Notes under the pieces: generated by a model
Databases searched by the model: none
Told to the model about the DNA's origin: nothing
The model's input: only the letters and a program-made list of their open reading frames with translations
Shown: one piece after another, positions 35,157 to 47,800 of the stretch
How the letters are laid out: the number at the start of each line of letters is the position of its first letter
How positions within the stretch are numbered: position 1 is the stretch's first letter
DNA from: Sphagnum magellanicum
Lineage: Eukaryota; Streptophyta; Sphagnopsida; Sphagnales; Sphagnaceae
Length of the DNA: 64,000 nucleotides
Direction: 5' to 3'
Assembly (NCBI GenBank): GCA_021904315.1
Contig: CM038917.1
Location: 2,046,001-2,110,000, forward strand
Made by a program: the position numbers and the translations under genes

Positions 35157-37279
35157 GGGACTCGAGAGGCAGCTGCTACCAGGTACTCCCAGCCACTAAC
35201 TATCTAGTTAGTCTGCGTTGACAACTGTTCAGTAATTTTAATGGTCTTCAATTAATCATCTGATCCTTCTTCAAGCAGAAAAGAATGATTATAAGAGCGA
35301 GTCACACTGCACTAGATGGATAGAAAATTATTAATCCGCCCAAGTTCGAAGTTCCAACTTTCTATCTTCTGATCTAGCCTTAGGTTCCAGAATTTTCGCT
35401 TGACAGAAAACTGTTTTATTGGGAGGGTGTCGCAACATTTATGTCTACTGGCTACTCCTTTAGGATTGCCTTAAAAGAGATCGCCAGTTAAGTCGAAATC
35501 TTCCTAGAGAGAGAGAGAGAGAGAGATAAGTAAAGCTTAAGGGGATCGATCCTTTAATGAGTCACAATGTCAGTTCCAGGAACGAGTCAGAAGTTAGGAA
35601 ACTGTGCGAGAGAGGTGGGCAATTGAATCCAATAGCGCTTAGAGTGCAGTGTAGAAGATCCAGATGGGAATTGAATTCACCACTCACATACATAGGCTAA
35701 CCTCTTAATGCAAAAAGCTATGAAATATTTAATAAACATAGCAAACTTTGACCCATTACGCTTCTTGAGGCAGATTTCGCCTTAACTGGTGATGCTTTTG
35801 TACAGGATCATTCAAACTGTAGCCTGTACACAGACTTGAGGCGACGCGCTTCCCAAGAAAAGGGCCAAGTTGAAATTTGTCCAGGGAGGCTAACTGTTGT
35901 TGTTGATTCACTACAAATTGAAAATAAACATTGATCATGATCTCCTCCTCCTGCTTTCCACACCTTCTGCCATCACCACTCACTCCAGTAATTTTCATGT
36001 TCTGGGCCAACCAATGCAACAACCATCTGCCACCTAATTCTTTTGGGTTTTGATTCAGCAGCCACGCAATGAAAAGAATCATGCCTTAGAAAAAAAAGTT
36101 GAAATTGCCCAAAATAAAAATCCACTTGTATTTAGTGAAGTGATGGCATTTGCAAGAATATTCACACACTTCACTCAGAATGTATGGATTTTCTTAAAAT
36201 GTTAAAGAGCTAAATTTTCAGGATATGGATAAAGGTTCTAAAATGTTTTGAATTCAAGCTTTACTAGAGAGTATAAACTTAAAGAGTTTAAGCTTAGATA
36301 ATAATACAAGATTAGAGACTACAAATCAATGTTGCTCGGTGTTTAGGTTTTTAAAAGAATTGTCGATTTCAAGTATAAATCAAGTTTTTTTTATCATTGA
36401 TTTCCAGTTCTAACAGTTCTTATTTTGATAAGACTCGTTAGTTTGAGAGTTAATCTGCTTCCAAGTTTTAGTGTGTATGGATGACTTGATTAATGAGGCT
36501 AATGGATTTGAGATTACATTACGAGCATTAATGATTTTTTTTTTTCTTCCCTGCAATGGCAACAACAAATCAAGAGAATAGAGTTGTTCATTATTCTGTT
36601 CAAAATTGCCTCATTGTTTACTACCCACATTTACGAACTGGAATTTTAAAACCAACCAAGTAAGTCATGAGAACCATTGAAATACCCCCAAGAAGCTTTG
36701 AACTGGTTCTTGTTACATTCTTCAATCCCTCAAGAATCATCGGACCAATTCTTGAGACAATTCTTGAACTCCCAAAAATCACCAACGAATTTGAGTTTTT
36801 AAAAATTAGAATTAAAACCAAAAACACATGGTACAAACATAAGTGGATGGAAGGTGAAGAATAGATTTTCATTCCTTCATATGATTTAGGGTTTAGCTTT
36901 CTTTCATCAATTTCTTTATCTTTTTCTCATTCTTTTGACCTTACATTCAATTGATCTTGCTAAGAACATTTGATCATGCATTCTTCTCATTTCCACTCTT
37001 TGATTCCAATCATTTAGCCAAGTCTTGTATGTATATTCATTCCTTGTAAACTTCAACACCCTACCTTTGTTTCCACCTCTCCTTCCATTTCCACATTCCC
37101 TAACATGATGGAAAAGCAAGAAATGACCACAATAAAATAAAATAAAAATTACAAATAAATAATGATAATTCTTAAATTGTAACACTCACTTCACTAAAAT
37201 CTCACATTTGATCCTTTGTACAATAAAGAAAAGAACACATCAAGTTGAAAGAAAAAGAAGAAGAAAGCTACAAAAAAGA
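35157..37279. other. Intergenic; one unrecognised 108-codon frame on the minus strand
   Basis: A minus-strand ATG frame from 36082 to 35756 (108 codons) lies in less AT-rich DNA. The product is basic with a Gln-rich patch and has no domain I recognise. An (AG)n run lies at about 35508-35525. Otherwise nothing is seen. Confidence 0.35.
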
Positions 37280-37455
37280 CTATAAAGCCAAGACTGAGCT
37301 AACCACTGTGGTTAACTAAAGGATTGGTGGCTATTGGGTAAATAGATGCATTGTAGATTGTTGGTAGTTAGTACAAAGGGCTAGTGTTTTTGTTAGTAGG
37401 TAGGTAATAAAGCCAGACTGAGCTAACCACTGTGGTTAACAAAAGGATTAGAACT
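37280..37455. repeat. Direct repeat carrying an AACCACTGTGGTT palindrome
   Basis: GACTGAGCTAACCACTGTGG with flanks occurs at about 37290 and again about 125 bases later near 37415. The AACCACTGTGGTTAAC core is palindromic. A similar core (GCTAACCACTGTGGTTTACC) occurs near 55598 followed by ACTACCTACCTACTAAC, which is the inverse of sequence near 37395, so a dispersed repeat family is likely. Confidence 0.6.
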
Positions 37456-37585
37456 CAATGGAAAAATGTTTTCTGTCCACCCACTATCCATCCGGGCTCA
37501 TGGTGCATTGTTGGGTGTTGGTTCACTGTGGCGAGAATAATATGAATGATAATTGTGACCGAATGCCTGTTTGGATGAAAGAAGA

Positions 37586-37812
37586 GGGAACTTCACTCGA
37601 GTAATTGAGGCTCCCTCCACCCTAAACTCATTCATCCCCATGGATGTGTGTATATATTGAGGGAACTTGAGAAGAGTAATTAGAGTTCCCTCCACCTTAG
37701 ACCCATTCATCCCCCATGGATGTGTGTCTACAATAGAGGTAACTTCCAAGCAGTAATTAGAGTTCCCTCCACCCTAAACCCATCCATCCTCCATGGATGG
37801 GTGTTTATAATC
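37586..37812. repeat. Three-copy tandem repeat, 75-76-bp unit
   Basis: Copies begin near 37586, 37661 and 37737. Each carries GTAATTAGAG(T/G)TCCCTCCACC and a CATCC..CATGGATG(T/G)GTGT word with a CCATGG centre. Frames across the array translate to a repeated peptide on the minus strand, but there is no sign of a gene. Confidence 0.85.
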
Positions 37813-39531
37813 GAGAAAAGGGGCCACTTACACTTGTGAAATGAATGCCAAGTTATCATCCATTTCGTGCTTTTGTACACTAATTGAGACACCCCTTTTG
37901 AGTTTTGACTAGGTATCTTCAACAATCTTTGCCACTATGGTTTGTGCTCATGTTTGTTGTACTATTATACACAAGCTTGGATAAATGACCTATTTTTCAT
38001 CTTGTGTTTGATGATGATGATGGCTAAAAAAACAAAACAAACAAACAAACAAACAAACCAATGGTGCACATTTTGAGTTTTATCACTCCACCTACTTTTT
38101 AATATTGTAATATTTTTTCAATGGAGACGTGCACTTTCAATCATGGATAAGTTCAAGCAAGCTAAAAAGCCCAAGCAGTTGGGATTCATGGCCACCTAGC
38201 AATAAGTTGTGGCTAGTATTATTCTTATTGATATTGAATGCTAGATGGTACAATAGCTTGGTTCGATAACCTAGTTATAATAGCTTGGAATTGAGCAAAG
38301 TTTTTACCCATGTCAATAACATTCATGGTTTGGCAATTTCATGTGAAATTCTAACAACATCCATTACAAGTTTTTCAAGAAATGTCTTTGCAAATGTGAT
38401 AACTTATCGTTTGGATATGAACACTATTATATAAATCCATTATCCTCCTTGCCTTTAACCTATTTAACCCATAAATAATAATGACAACTCAATTATTGTT
38501 GGCATATAGCCTCTAAAAATAGGATGCAAACTAAATGACAAATTACATGCCTTACATATGACAAATGGTTTGCCCAACTCCATCCCCAACTTCATCCCGA
38601 TGATCCATAATGATTTAATAAGAAGACACAACTTGTTCTACTAGATGTTGCCTCCAAAGCATTGATAATTGGAGAGAGGGTGTGATTAATACCTATCTGT
38701 TGGAAGGGTCAAGTCTTGATAGAATTGGCCCGGGGAGACACTTAGTGTAAAGTTTGGGATATACGTGTGTCAGACGATCATTTTTTGGGGGTATTAGATA
38801 ATTGTTCAACCCATTTTTTATTATTATTTTATTATTTAATTCTCTAATATATACATATTAAAGCTGCCCTATACTAATTATAATCCATTATTTCAAAGTA
38901 TTGCATATCTTATATTATAATTAAATTGATTATTTGAATAAAATGTACTCTAATTTTTATCTAATTAATTTATATTTTTATCCAACAACCAATATATTGC
39001 ACCTTATATTTTTATTCATGTATTTTTTACTAGTGACCCCGCCCCCCCCCCCCCCCCCCCCTCTGGGAAAATCAGTCATTACCATATTGGTGACAACAAA
39101 CAAGTTGTGGAGCCATTTAATGTCAAATTCATTTTCTCATGTGCAATTTGAATTAGCTTAATGTGCTTGGCCCATTTGAAGGATTTTTTTGCATGGGTGG
39201 CTTATTAATTAATTACATGTGCTTGTTGCAAAAGCTTTGGATAATTTATGCTTCACCCCAATTACAACTTATATGCATGTTTCCATGTTGGCAACAATTT
39301 AATGATCACAAATGGATAAATTCAAAGGAAACTTCTAGATTCTAGACCATCCAAATTCCTTCCCTATAAATTTTTGAGAATATTATCTTTTTAAAAGTGA
39401 AAAAAATCACTCCAAATCCATTATTAGTAAGTGGTTTCAAAACCTTTTAAAAATGCCTCCAAACTAAAGAAGAAAAAAAGATTGAAATTCAATTTTTCCA
39501 TGGTTTGTTATGGTTGATAATAGTGTTGGTT

Positions 39532-39568
<37 letters not shown>

Positions 39569-39911
39569 TCCAGATACTCACCGAATATGGATGAATCCAT
39601 ATCCAAAAAAATTTAAGTTCTAGATATCTAACAACATACACCACCATCGGATGTGTTTTATGTACACATCCTATGTGTAACCATATCTGGTTGAATGACC
39701 TTTAATAAGTAATCGTATTTGGCCAATTAGGGTTTTGAAAATGCCAGATATGGATTTAGGGTTTAGGTTGTATAGGGTTAAGGTTTAAGGCTAGAATGCT
39801 AGAATCTGCAACCCATCGCATTCTCTTTTCAACAATTTTCCTTTACACTTTTGCATACTTGATGATGATGCGTTTGATTTGTGTGATTGGCAAATTTGCT
39901 TTTGTTCTTTT
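37813..39911. other. Intergenic with poly-C and (TA)n tracts
   Basis: Simple-sequence landmarks are (AAAC)n at about 38032-38057, a run of 20 C at 39042-39061 and (TA)16 at 39534-39565. Between 39570 and 39720 there are several ATATGGAT/ATCCATAT words. No gene is recognised. Confidence 0.6.
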
Positions 39912-40545
39912 GTGTTTTGTTATTGGTTTCTTTTGATGTTTGGTGTTCGCTTATTCCTTGGTGCTCATTGCATCAACTTGCCAATGAACTACAATTGGAC
40001 ATGTGCTTTGTAAATTTTATTTTGTTTTTTTGGGTTTTGTTCTTGGTTTCTTTTGATGTTTAACATTCATTAACATTCATTTATTCCTTGGTACTTGCTG
40101 CATTGACTTGTCAACGAACTATAATCAGACATGTGTTTTGCTCCTCTGGGTTTTGTTCCTAATTTGTTTTGTTACTTAGTGTTTGGTTGTTGATTGACGC
40201 TTACTACATCAAGTTCTTTAGTTATTCAACAATCTTCAGCAAGTGCCATAACTCTTAATAGAGGTAAGCTTCAAGCTTCAACCTCCTTTGATCATTATTT
40301 TTTTGTCTTTGGAGTTAAGGTTTTTATTTTAGATAGTGCCAACAAACTACAATGTCTTCTGTGTTTTGTTCTTGGTTTGTTTTGCTACTTGGTGTTTGTT
40401 TGTTGATAAACGCTCGTTGCATCAACTTCATTAGTTGTTCAAGAATCTTTTGTAATGCCGCAACTTCTAATAGAGGTAAACTTCAACCTCAATTTATTTT
40501 ATTTTATTTTATTTTGTCTTTAGATTTGGGGTTTAAGGTTTCTAT
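39912..40545. repeat. Tandem repeats ahead of the hAT relic
   Basis: A block starting G(T/G)GTTTTGTTCTTGGTTT begins near 39912, 40032, 40148 and 40361. It is followed in each by a GTTTGGTG-like word and a GCATCAACTT-like word. The last two units are longer and share AATAGAGGTAA(A/G)CTTCAA. These may be leader or sub-terminal repeats of the transposon relic that follows. Confidence 0.65.
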
Positions 40546-40684
40546 CTTAATTAGTGTTGGATTTTTGAATTGGATGTTTTGATTTGAACTTGATGAGAAT
40601 GGTAGTTGCTTGTTGCCATAACATTGATTTAATGTTTGCTTAGAAAGGACAAAAGAATTATGAGGTTGTTTGATTGAATCCATG

Positions 40685-41110
40685 CAAGTTCTACTATAGC
40701 TACCTAAGGTTTTGCTACAATTGCTCTAAAGTGCTCTACATATTAGTAGCCTACTACAATTGCTCTAAGGTGTTTTACGTTTTAGTAGTATGCTATAATT
40801 GTTTAAGGTTTTGCTATAGCTATTTCAAGCTACTCTAAGGTTATGAAGCTTACTATAACTACCTAAGGTTTTGTTGTAACTATTGTAAGGTTCTACTACA
40901 ACTACTCTAAATTGCTTTAAACATCCTGCTTCAGCTACCTAAATGGTTCTACTATAGTTATTTTAAGTTGTTATGAATTTTTGTTCCAATTGCTTTAAGT
41001 TTTTTTGCAATTGTTCTAAGGTTTTGCTGCAATTGTTTTAAGGTTTTGTATAGTTACTTTGAGGTTCTATTGTAGCTCTTTTAAGGTTTTATTATAATTG
41101 CTCTAAGGTA
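40685..41110. repeat. Cryptically simple CTACAATTGCTCTAAGGT-type DNA
   Basis: Diverged units of about 22-28 bases, each close to CTACAATTGCTCTAAGGTTTTG, run for about 420 bases directly before the transposase relic. No reading frame is conserved. Confidence 0.7.
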
Positions 41111-41165
41111 ATAATAACACCACCACCACCTTTTCAGTTCACTCAAATTTTGTGTTTAGGTTGTA

Positions 41166-42110
41166 ATGGCTGAAAAGGAACAATGTTATGTTGAAAATGT
41201 TGGTGGAGTTGACAAAAATACTCCATCAACTTTTCATGTTCATACGTTATTCACCCTTGGTCATATGTTGTCTGCTCCAATTCATACGCCATTTTCATCT
41301 ATTCAAGATGTTGAAAATGTGCATTTATAAGTTCCCAACATGTCAAATGATGGTATTTCATAGTTTGTTGTTGTAGAAGTGCAAGCTATGGCTTAGAGAC
41401 TCACAGTCACTTATCAATATGTTGGGGACTTTTTGCTATCAATGATGGCTTGCATGTGGATTTGGTGAAACTGCAAATGTTGTAGTGCATAACTTGCAAA
41501 TCTGAGTAGGCATCTAATGATGTTTTGGTTCAAAGATCTACACTCCACAAGGATTAAGCATGGCAAAATAAACAGCATTACTTGTATGATTACTCATGTG
41601 CAAACTACACATCCAAGATTGTTTGCTCAAAGAAAACAACAATTTAATGAAAAGTTGGTAGAACTTGCTATTCATGTTCAAAAATCTGGGAAGAAAAGAA
41701 CAAGTCTATTTACTTATGCAATTATTGCATTTTTGGGTGCCACAAACCCCTAAAAAAACTAATGAACATCAACAACAATTTTTGGAGGATTTGGTGTTAT
41801 ATATCTGCAAGGGTTACATGAAGTCCTTGTCCACTTGTGATAATATTTGGTTTTCGAGGTTAATGTCATGCCAATGCCCTTGCATTTTATTTCCTTCTTG
41901 GTCTTCTCTTATGGAAAAAGTGTTGCTAGCCATGGTCAAAAAGACCATCGACCATCATGTTTTGTCCAATCTTGCATCTGAACTATTATTTTTACTAGTT
42001 TTAACTTATGGATGTTTTGCAACAGTGTGGATATTTTTGCTCCAATAATTATTTCTTGAATGATAAATGGATGCAAAGGGTACTATAAATAGAGTTTTTA
42101 GCTTAGTAAT
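41166..42110 (+). pseudogene. hAT-type transposase relic
   Basis: Starting at an ATG (41166), frame and content can be followed through KRTSLFTYAIIAFLGATNP (about 41696-41750), then after a +1 shift through EDLVLYICKGY and STCDNIW to TIDHHVLSNLAS (about 41985). After another shift it continues TSFNLWMFCNSVDIFAP (about 41996-42046). The last part resembles the SFDLWMSRGG.DTFALV segment around the first catalytic Asp of plant hAT-like transposases; here that Asp is Asn, so the copy is dead on this ground too. In-frame TAA/TAG occur at 41328, 41361, 41394 and 41490 and TGA at 41466. The C-terminal half is not recognisable. Family assignment is from recall of motif order. Confidence 0.6.
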
Positions 42111-43791
42111 TTACAAAATTGACTACTTTTGATGCAACTATTGTTCAAGTTCAAAGGTCTTTTTATTAAAACCAAAACCCAAAATAATTTTTTTTGAAGT
42201 TTTATTTTGAATTTTTTAACATTCATATTAATCATTTAGCACTACATTCCATGATTAACATGGCATTAAAGTGGCACTGCAAAAATATATCTAACAAAAT
42301 TACAATATTTATAGAGTTAATTTGGCAATCGCCCAATGTGCTTTTTGGCTTGTTTGATTATGACTACACTCGAATGCAATTTGATTGGCGTCTAAATATG
42401 ATGTCAAGGTTGTTATTCCTCTTTTGATGGTGTGTTTTGATCAGCTAAACCCTATTGCGATTACATTTGTTGCTACAATTGATTTTGTAGGGCCTAAACT
42501 TGAACTTGAAGAAAACATGTTTAGTGTGGGGGCCTCAATTGAGGAATCTTCTTAAGCACTAGTCACTAGAGAATTATCTTTGTTTAGGAAGCTTTTTATT
42601 CCCTCACTTGCATGTGCAGATCCATCTCCATCCAAAACAAATTTTGGGAATTCCGAGTTCCCAAGTAAAAATTAAACAAATTTTTAGTCATGTTAAAGTG
42701 CTGACAATTTTAAAACGCTACCATTTGCAAGTCGAAAACATGGACCGGATTATTATTGTGGTGAAGAATTAGCCTAATGACCCATGTGCCAATTGCAAAG
42801 CCACATTTAGACTTCAAACAATACTCAAAGGTAGAAGAATCTTTGGCAAAAGAAAAGTACAATTTAATGGAAAAACATAACTTGTTTGAAGAATTGAAGG
42901 TTGATCATGACTAATTTTGTTGGGCTGAAAAATTAGGCTACTATTGTAAAAATTTTATTAAGCAATATACTTGGAAATTTGATATACATATCTTTTGTGC
43001 ATATCCGCCATGTTTTGAAAATTGAAAATCGGCATATACATAATCGACAAAAGAATCTTTTAGAAAATAAATGTGTAACCGGCTATTGTAGTAAAATTGA
43101 TTTTTTTTTGGAATACATATCCTCTTTTGTCCAAAAAAAATTTAAATCTTTATTTGGTATCCACAGGATATGTATGTTGATAACAGGACAACACTGGTTG
43201 ATAGCAATCAATTATACCAAGTCATGAAAACTTAATCTGAAATATGACAAATTACAAAATGCTTGTGTTTACATTGATGATAAGATCCATAACTAGAATT
43301 AGAACTTATTTGACATGAATGATGTGAGCATAATGCAAATGTGACAACATTCTCACAAAATAACCACACATCATAACCATTGATGAGACAAGATAAGTAC
43401 AAAATAAAGAAAAATCGAGAAATTAATCATCAAGCTATTGGAGAGTTGACAAAGGCTAATTACAATGTCGTAGTTTGTGTATTTCAAGTGCATGATCCTT
43501 GAATAAAAAAGACATATTCTTCAAATTGAAAAATAGAAAAAAAACTGCATCATCTACGAATTCGCAATTGGAATTAAACATGGAATCCATTGGACACTTA
43601 AAATAAAGTTGATTTGTGTCCCCTTATGTTTTCTTGTAGTACCCCACATCATAAATCAATGTTTATTTCAAATTGAATCATTGTTCCATCAATGAATAAT
43701 ATCCAATGTAAAATTCCAATAGTATGATATAATTGTTGCATTGCATACTTCAACATTTTAGAATTCACACCTTATATTTTCAGGAAAGTTG
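42111..43791. other. Degenerate DNA, possibly the rest of the transposon
   Basis: Short frames at 42194-42427 and 42979-43227 have compositions compatible with decayed coding sequence, but I recognise no family. They may belong to the 3' part of the hAT relic or to a second element. Confidence 0.3.
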
Positions 43792-44116
43792 AATTTGAGT
43801 CAATTTCAGGGCATTTATATCAAGGATATAATTGAAAAACTTGGTACAAAATTCACCTCTAAAGCTTAATTAGTGAGTATGGTTAAATGCCCCACATCAA
43901 ACAAGCTTTGTCTATGCCATTCAATTTGTGTAATGTGGTATTTCTTTGGGTGAAAGTTGAATTTGGACCAATTTCAGGGGCACCTATGTCAAGGACGAGA
44001 AACTACATACAAATACCTTGAAAGCTTAATTGGTGGGTATGGTTAAAAGGTATATCAAATTGAAGCCCCACACATAAAACCTTCATCCATGGCACTAAAT
44101 TTGTTTAATTTGGCAA
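43792..44116. repeat. Two-copy diverged tandem repeat, about 170-bp unit
   Basis: GAAAGTTGAATTTG near 43787 and 43959 starts two copies. They share TCAATTTCAGGG(G/C), a TATCAAGGA-like word, AAAGCTTAATT.GTG(A/G)GTATGG and a CCCCACA(T/C) word. The copies are about 75-80 percent alike by eye. Confidence 0.7.
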
Positions 44117-44419
44117 AAGAAATTATTCTTTTTTAAGGCAAATTTTTTACACACGTTTAGGATTGATGGTGTGCAAATGAGCAAATGATATCACACTATA
44201 CTCATTTCATGTTTATTACATGGTTCAAACACAATGTGTTGTACAATAAATTTTTGAAACACATTTAAAACTTTAAATAAATATAAAAAGATTGCATAAA
44301 ATATAACTTTCATTGTCATATTCAAGAACTTGATGGATTGTTTGGAACTCTAATATCAATGGCTGATGGAGGCTTGATTTTTGTAAAACTCTTTTCCATA
44401 TGCTCCACCAAGTTTTGAG

Positions 44420-44820
44420 CATGGCATGTAGGGTTTGTTTGCAAAATTTAGGGTGCTACAATGTGGCAGGTGGCCATTGAAACTTTTATAGGGTGACCAA
44501 ATTTTCCTACCACTTACCTTTGAATTCATGATGGGTTTGTTTTCAAATTTTAGGGTTCTATAATGTGGGAGGTGGCAACTGAAACTTTTATGCTTTTATG
44601 TCATGTAGCATAAAAGTTACAATGGCCACATCCCACATTACCCACATTCCCACCACTTACCTTTCAATTCATTGATGGGTTTCTTTTTTAAAATGTCTAC
44701 TTGGGAGGGTTTATGTAACGTGGGAGGTGGCAATTGAAACATTTACCTATGCTTAAATATCACATAGCATACAAGTTTCAATGGCCACATCCCACATTAC
44801 CCACATTCCCGCCACTTACC
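44420..44820. repeat. Tandem array of hairpin-forming units
   Basis: About three units of roughly 140 bp each contain GATGGGTTTGTTTTC, then a GTGGGAGGTGGCAA arm, a spacer and the opposite arm CAATGGCCACATCCCACATT. Two units fold into long imperfect hairpins, 44562-44639 and 44717-44798, with arms of about 33 nt; the first unit (from about 44459) keeps only one arm. The layout resembles a tandemly copied foldback element. Confidence 0.75.
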
Positions 44821-47800
44821 CTGGTACCAGCATTTCTCCAACCCCTTCATTGGAAGACATAGGGGAAGCAATAGAGTTATCCAGAAAGCCACCCTGTCTT
44901 CACCCTGTCTTTGGGCCTACTTTCACCCCCTGTCCCCAAAGGGTAAAGGAAGGAAATCTTAGTGGTATCCACAAAGTAAGGAAATTTTATTAAATCTCAG
45001 TATGAGATGCTGAAACTCAGCATTTAATGCACAAGGTTCAAGAATAATTATAGTAGTTGTACAGGTAGGAGCGGTGAAAATATACCTAGCAGCAGTGGAG
45101 GCACAAAGGCTCGGGCAAAAGGAAAGACATGATGAAACTCAGTTTACCACCAAAATTGGTGAAAAAACTAGTTTGGGTCCCAGTTATTTCGTTTTGTAAA
45201 AAATTTCATTGCCAGTTATGCGTTTGATGCCCTAATATGCTGAAACTGGCCGTTCTGGCCCCCTAATCATGTGACTTTCAGGAGAACTCCAATCTCTAAG
45301 GTTAAAAAATCCCCATGAGAAAGACAAGTTTCAGGCTTTAATTACTGCCACCTGAAAAAAATGGAACTTTGAGGAGTCAGGCCATGCAATGACGCTCCAA
45401 CTGCTGCTGCTGGGCTTCATTTTCTACCAGTCACCCACCTTCACTTCTTCACCTTATAATTTGCTGTTGTTGTTGTTGTTGTTGTTGGTGGTCTCAAAGT
45501 GTTGTGGTACTAGAAAAGCTGTCCTTCATTCAGTCACCATAACATAGCTCAAAAAAGGACTCCAGCTGCTGCTAGCATTCCAGCTTTGGCATTAAGTTCA
45601 AACAAAGGACTTCCAGCTACTAGCATTCCAGCTTTGGCATTTCCTTCACATCCAGACTTCTTTGTTTGGACCTGGTTGTATTCTATTGCATGTCCACTCA
45701 TAGTTGCCATGATCTTTTTCAGTGCAGTATATTCCAGTTGACTTTAATGGCATAACTAGACTTAGAATTCAGGCTATATACAATATATTTCCTGTGAAAC
45801 CTGTGCCAATTTTTAGCTTGAGTTCTTGACATAGTTAACAAGAAATTGTAATAATAACTCCACCTTTGGTTCACAAGGTAAAATCAGGGCTTTTTTTTTC
45901 CCTCCCAGTTTTATGGTACAAAAAATTGGCTAATTTTCCAAGAATTTAGCCAAATTAGCAAGATTAGTCAAATTTATACTTGGGAAAAAAAATCCCAAAA
46001 TTTTCCCAATTCCTTGTTGAAAAAAAAATTAAAAAATTAAGCTCTGGAGAAAAAAACACTGTGTTTAATGAAGAGCTTATTATTTTGTGGCAAATTTTCA
46101 ATAAATTCCGACCTCAAAAAAAAATTTTATAAAAGAATATTCTGTCACAAATTCATTAATTTTTCTAAGAAATTCTCTGAACTAGCAACAAAGAAATTTG
46201 CCAAATTTCAACCCAAGTTTTAGTTTTCAGGCAACAGTTTTTTCTACAACTTGGGTCCACAGTTCTTGAGAAATATGTGGCCAATTAACACTAAATCCTT
46301 TGTTTTTTTGAGTTGATTATGGCTAATGATGCTACATTAGAAAAACCTAAAAAAATAAACACTGAGATAATGCCCTAAACTTTCTCAGTTGTGAGGGCCC
46401 CTTGACAGATGATTTGGGTTTTGCCATATTAAACTGTTTCCAGGGACAATAATTCATCGGAGCTGGTTTAAGTAGAACAACTTTAGGTTTTGTAAGTTTT
46501 CTTTTTTTAAGATGACCATTCCAAATTGGAATCTGTCATTAGACAATTTTAAAGTAAAGAGGATTGAAAAGATGTCTTCTTGGATTTGTGTTTTTCAAAG
46601 TTTTATTTATATAAATAAATAAATATTTTATAAATTAAAAAAAAATCATAGTCAGTCACACACCTTCTACACCAATTTGCGGCCCATTTTTCTTCAATCA
46701 AATTTTAATTCGATCTCAAGTTGCATTGCAATTTCATTCAATATTTTCATTCAAATGGAAGTTTATTTTCACAAAATGAATTCCTTTTTCCCATTAGTTG
46801 ATTGTCATCAATAGTGTGTAACAATGTGGAGCCCAAGTTCTTTTAGTATTGCCTGCAATCTAAGGTTTTATTGCATGTTACTATACATGGTTGATTTGTT
46901 AAAAGTTTCTCTCCATATTCAATCACCAAGATTTTAAACATCACCTACAAAGGGAAGGCCATTACAAAAGATAAAAACACACCCTAAAATGTATGATGCC
47001 CTTTGTTTCTAGGCAATAACATTATGATTTTTTTTATGTTGTCAAATTATTTTGCCTAAAATTTGCTTGGTGATTACATGTAAGATAATGTCTAAGGAGA
47101 GGCATTCCCAAAATAAGCACCCATGCAAGGTGGAGCACTTATTTCCAAGGAACACCTTGCTTTGAAAGTGTTACCTAACATAAAGGGTTTTCTACATTAG
47201 GTATAAAATAATTGTTTTTTGTTTTTTCTTACGATAGCCATGACAAACCCAGATGGTATGAAAGGAAAAAAAGAAAAGGTCAAGCATTATGACAAGAGAA
47301 ATGCTTATTAGAGTGGGGATTTTGTTTCTCAAAATGCCTTGCCTCTTGCAAAGGAAAAGTTTTGCTTGATAACATGCCCTCTAGATACATTAGAATTGTT
47401 TTAGCCAATGCTTTACATGTTGAAAGAAGCTTATATTGGCTAATAAGGATGAGTGCCAATTTAGCCAATGCCTTGATTTGGCTTACTTATGTTAGTGTTT
47501 TTCTTCTCGTCTTTTATGTGTATGAAATTACAATAGGGCCATTGTTGTTGGCCATTAGATGACATGTAATATTTCTTTTTATTTATGGGAATATTGTTAT
47601 GGCTAAGGGCACTACTTGGCTTTTTTAAATATTCTTTATGTATGGGAACTTCATTTGTCTGCAATTTTCAAAATAAGGAAAGGAAACAAAGAAAGTGCAT
47701 GAATATCTAGAGTTGTAGTAGTTGGAAAAATGCATATATCTAAAGTTGTGACAATTGAAAGAGCTAGAGAAATTGCAACAATGATTACAATCACCCTTGG

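Noticed and set aside
35630-35700. A second tRNA-type SINE (GAATTGAATTC near 35660)
   Set aside because: The B-box-like word is weak and the A-box-like word is at a poor distance.
35756-36082. 108-codon minus-strand frame as a gene
   Set aside because: A true ATG is present but no family, no spliced neighbours and no conserved feature; noted only in the stretch description.
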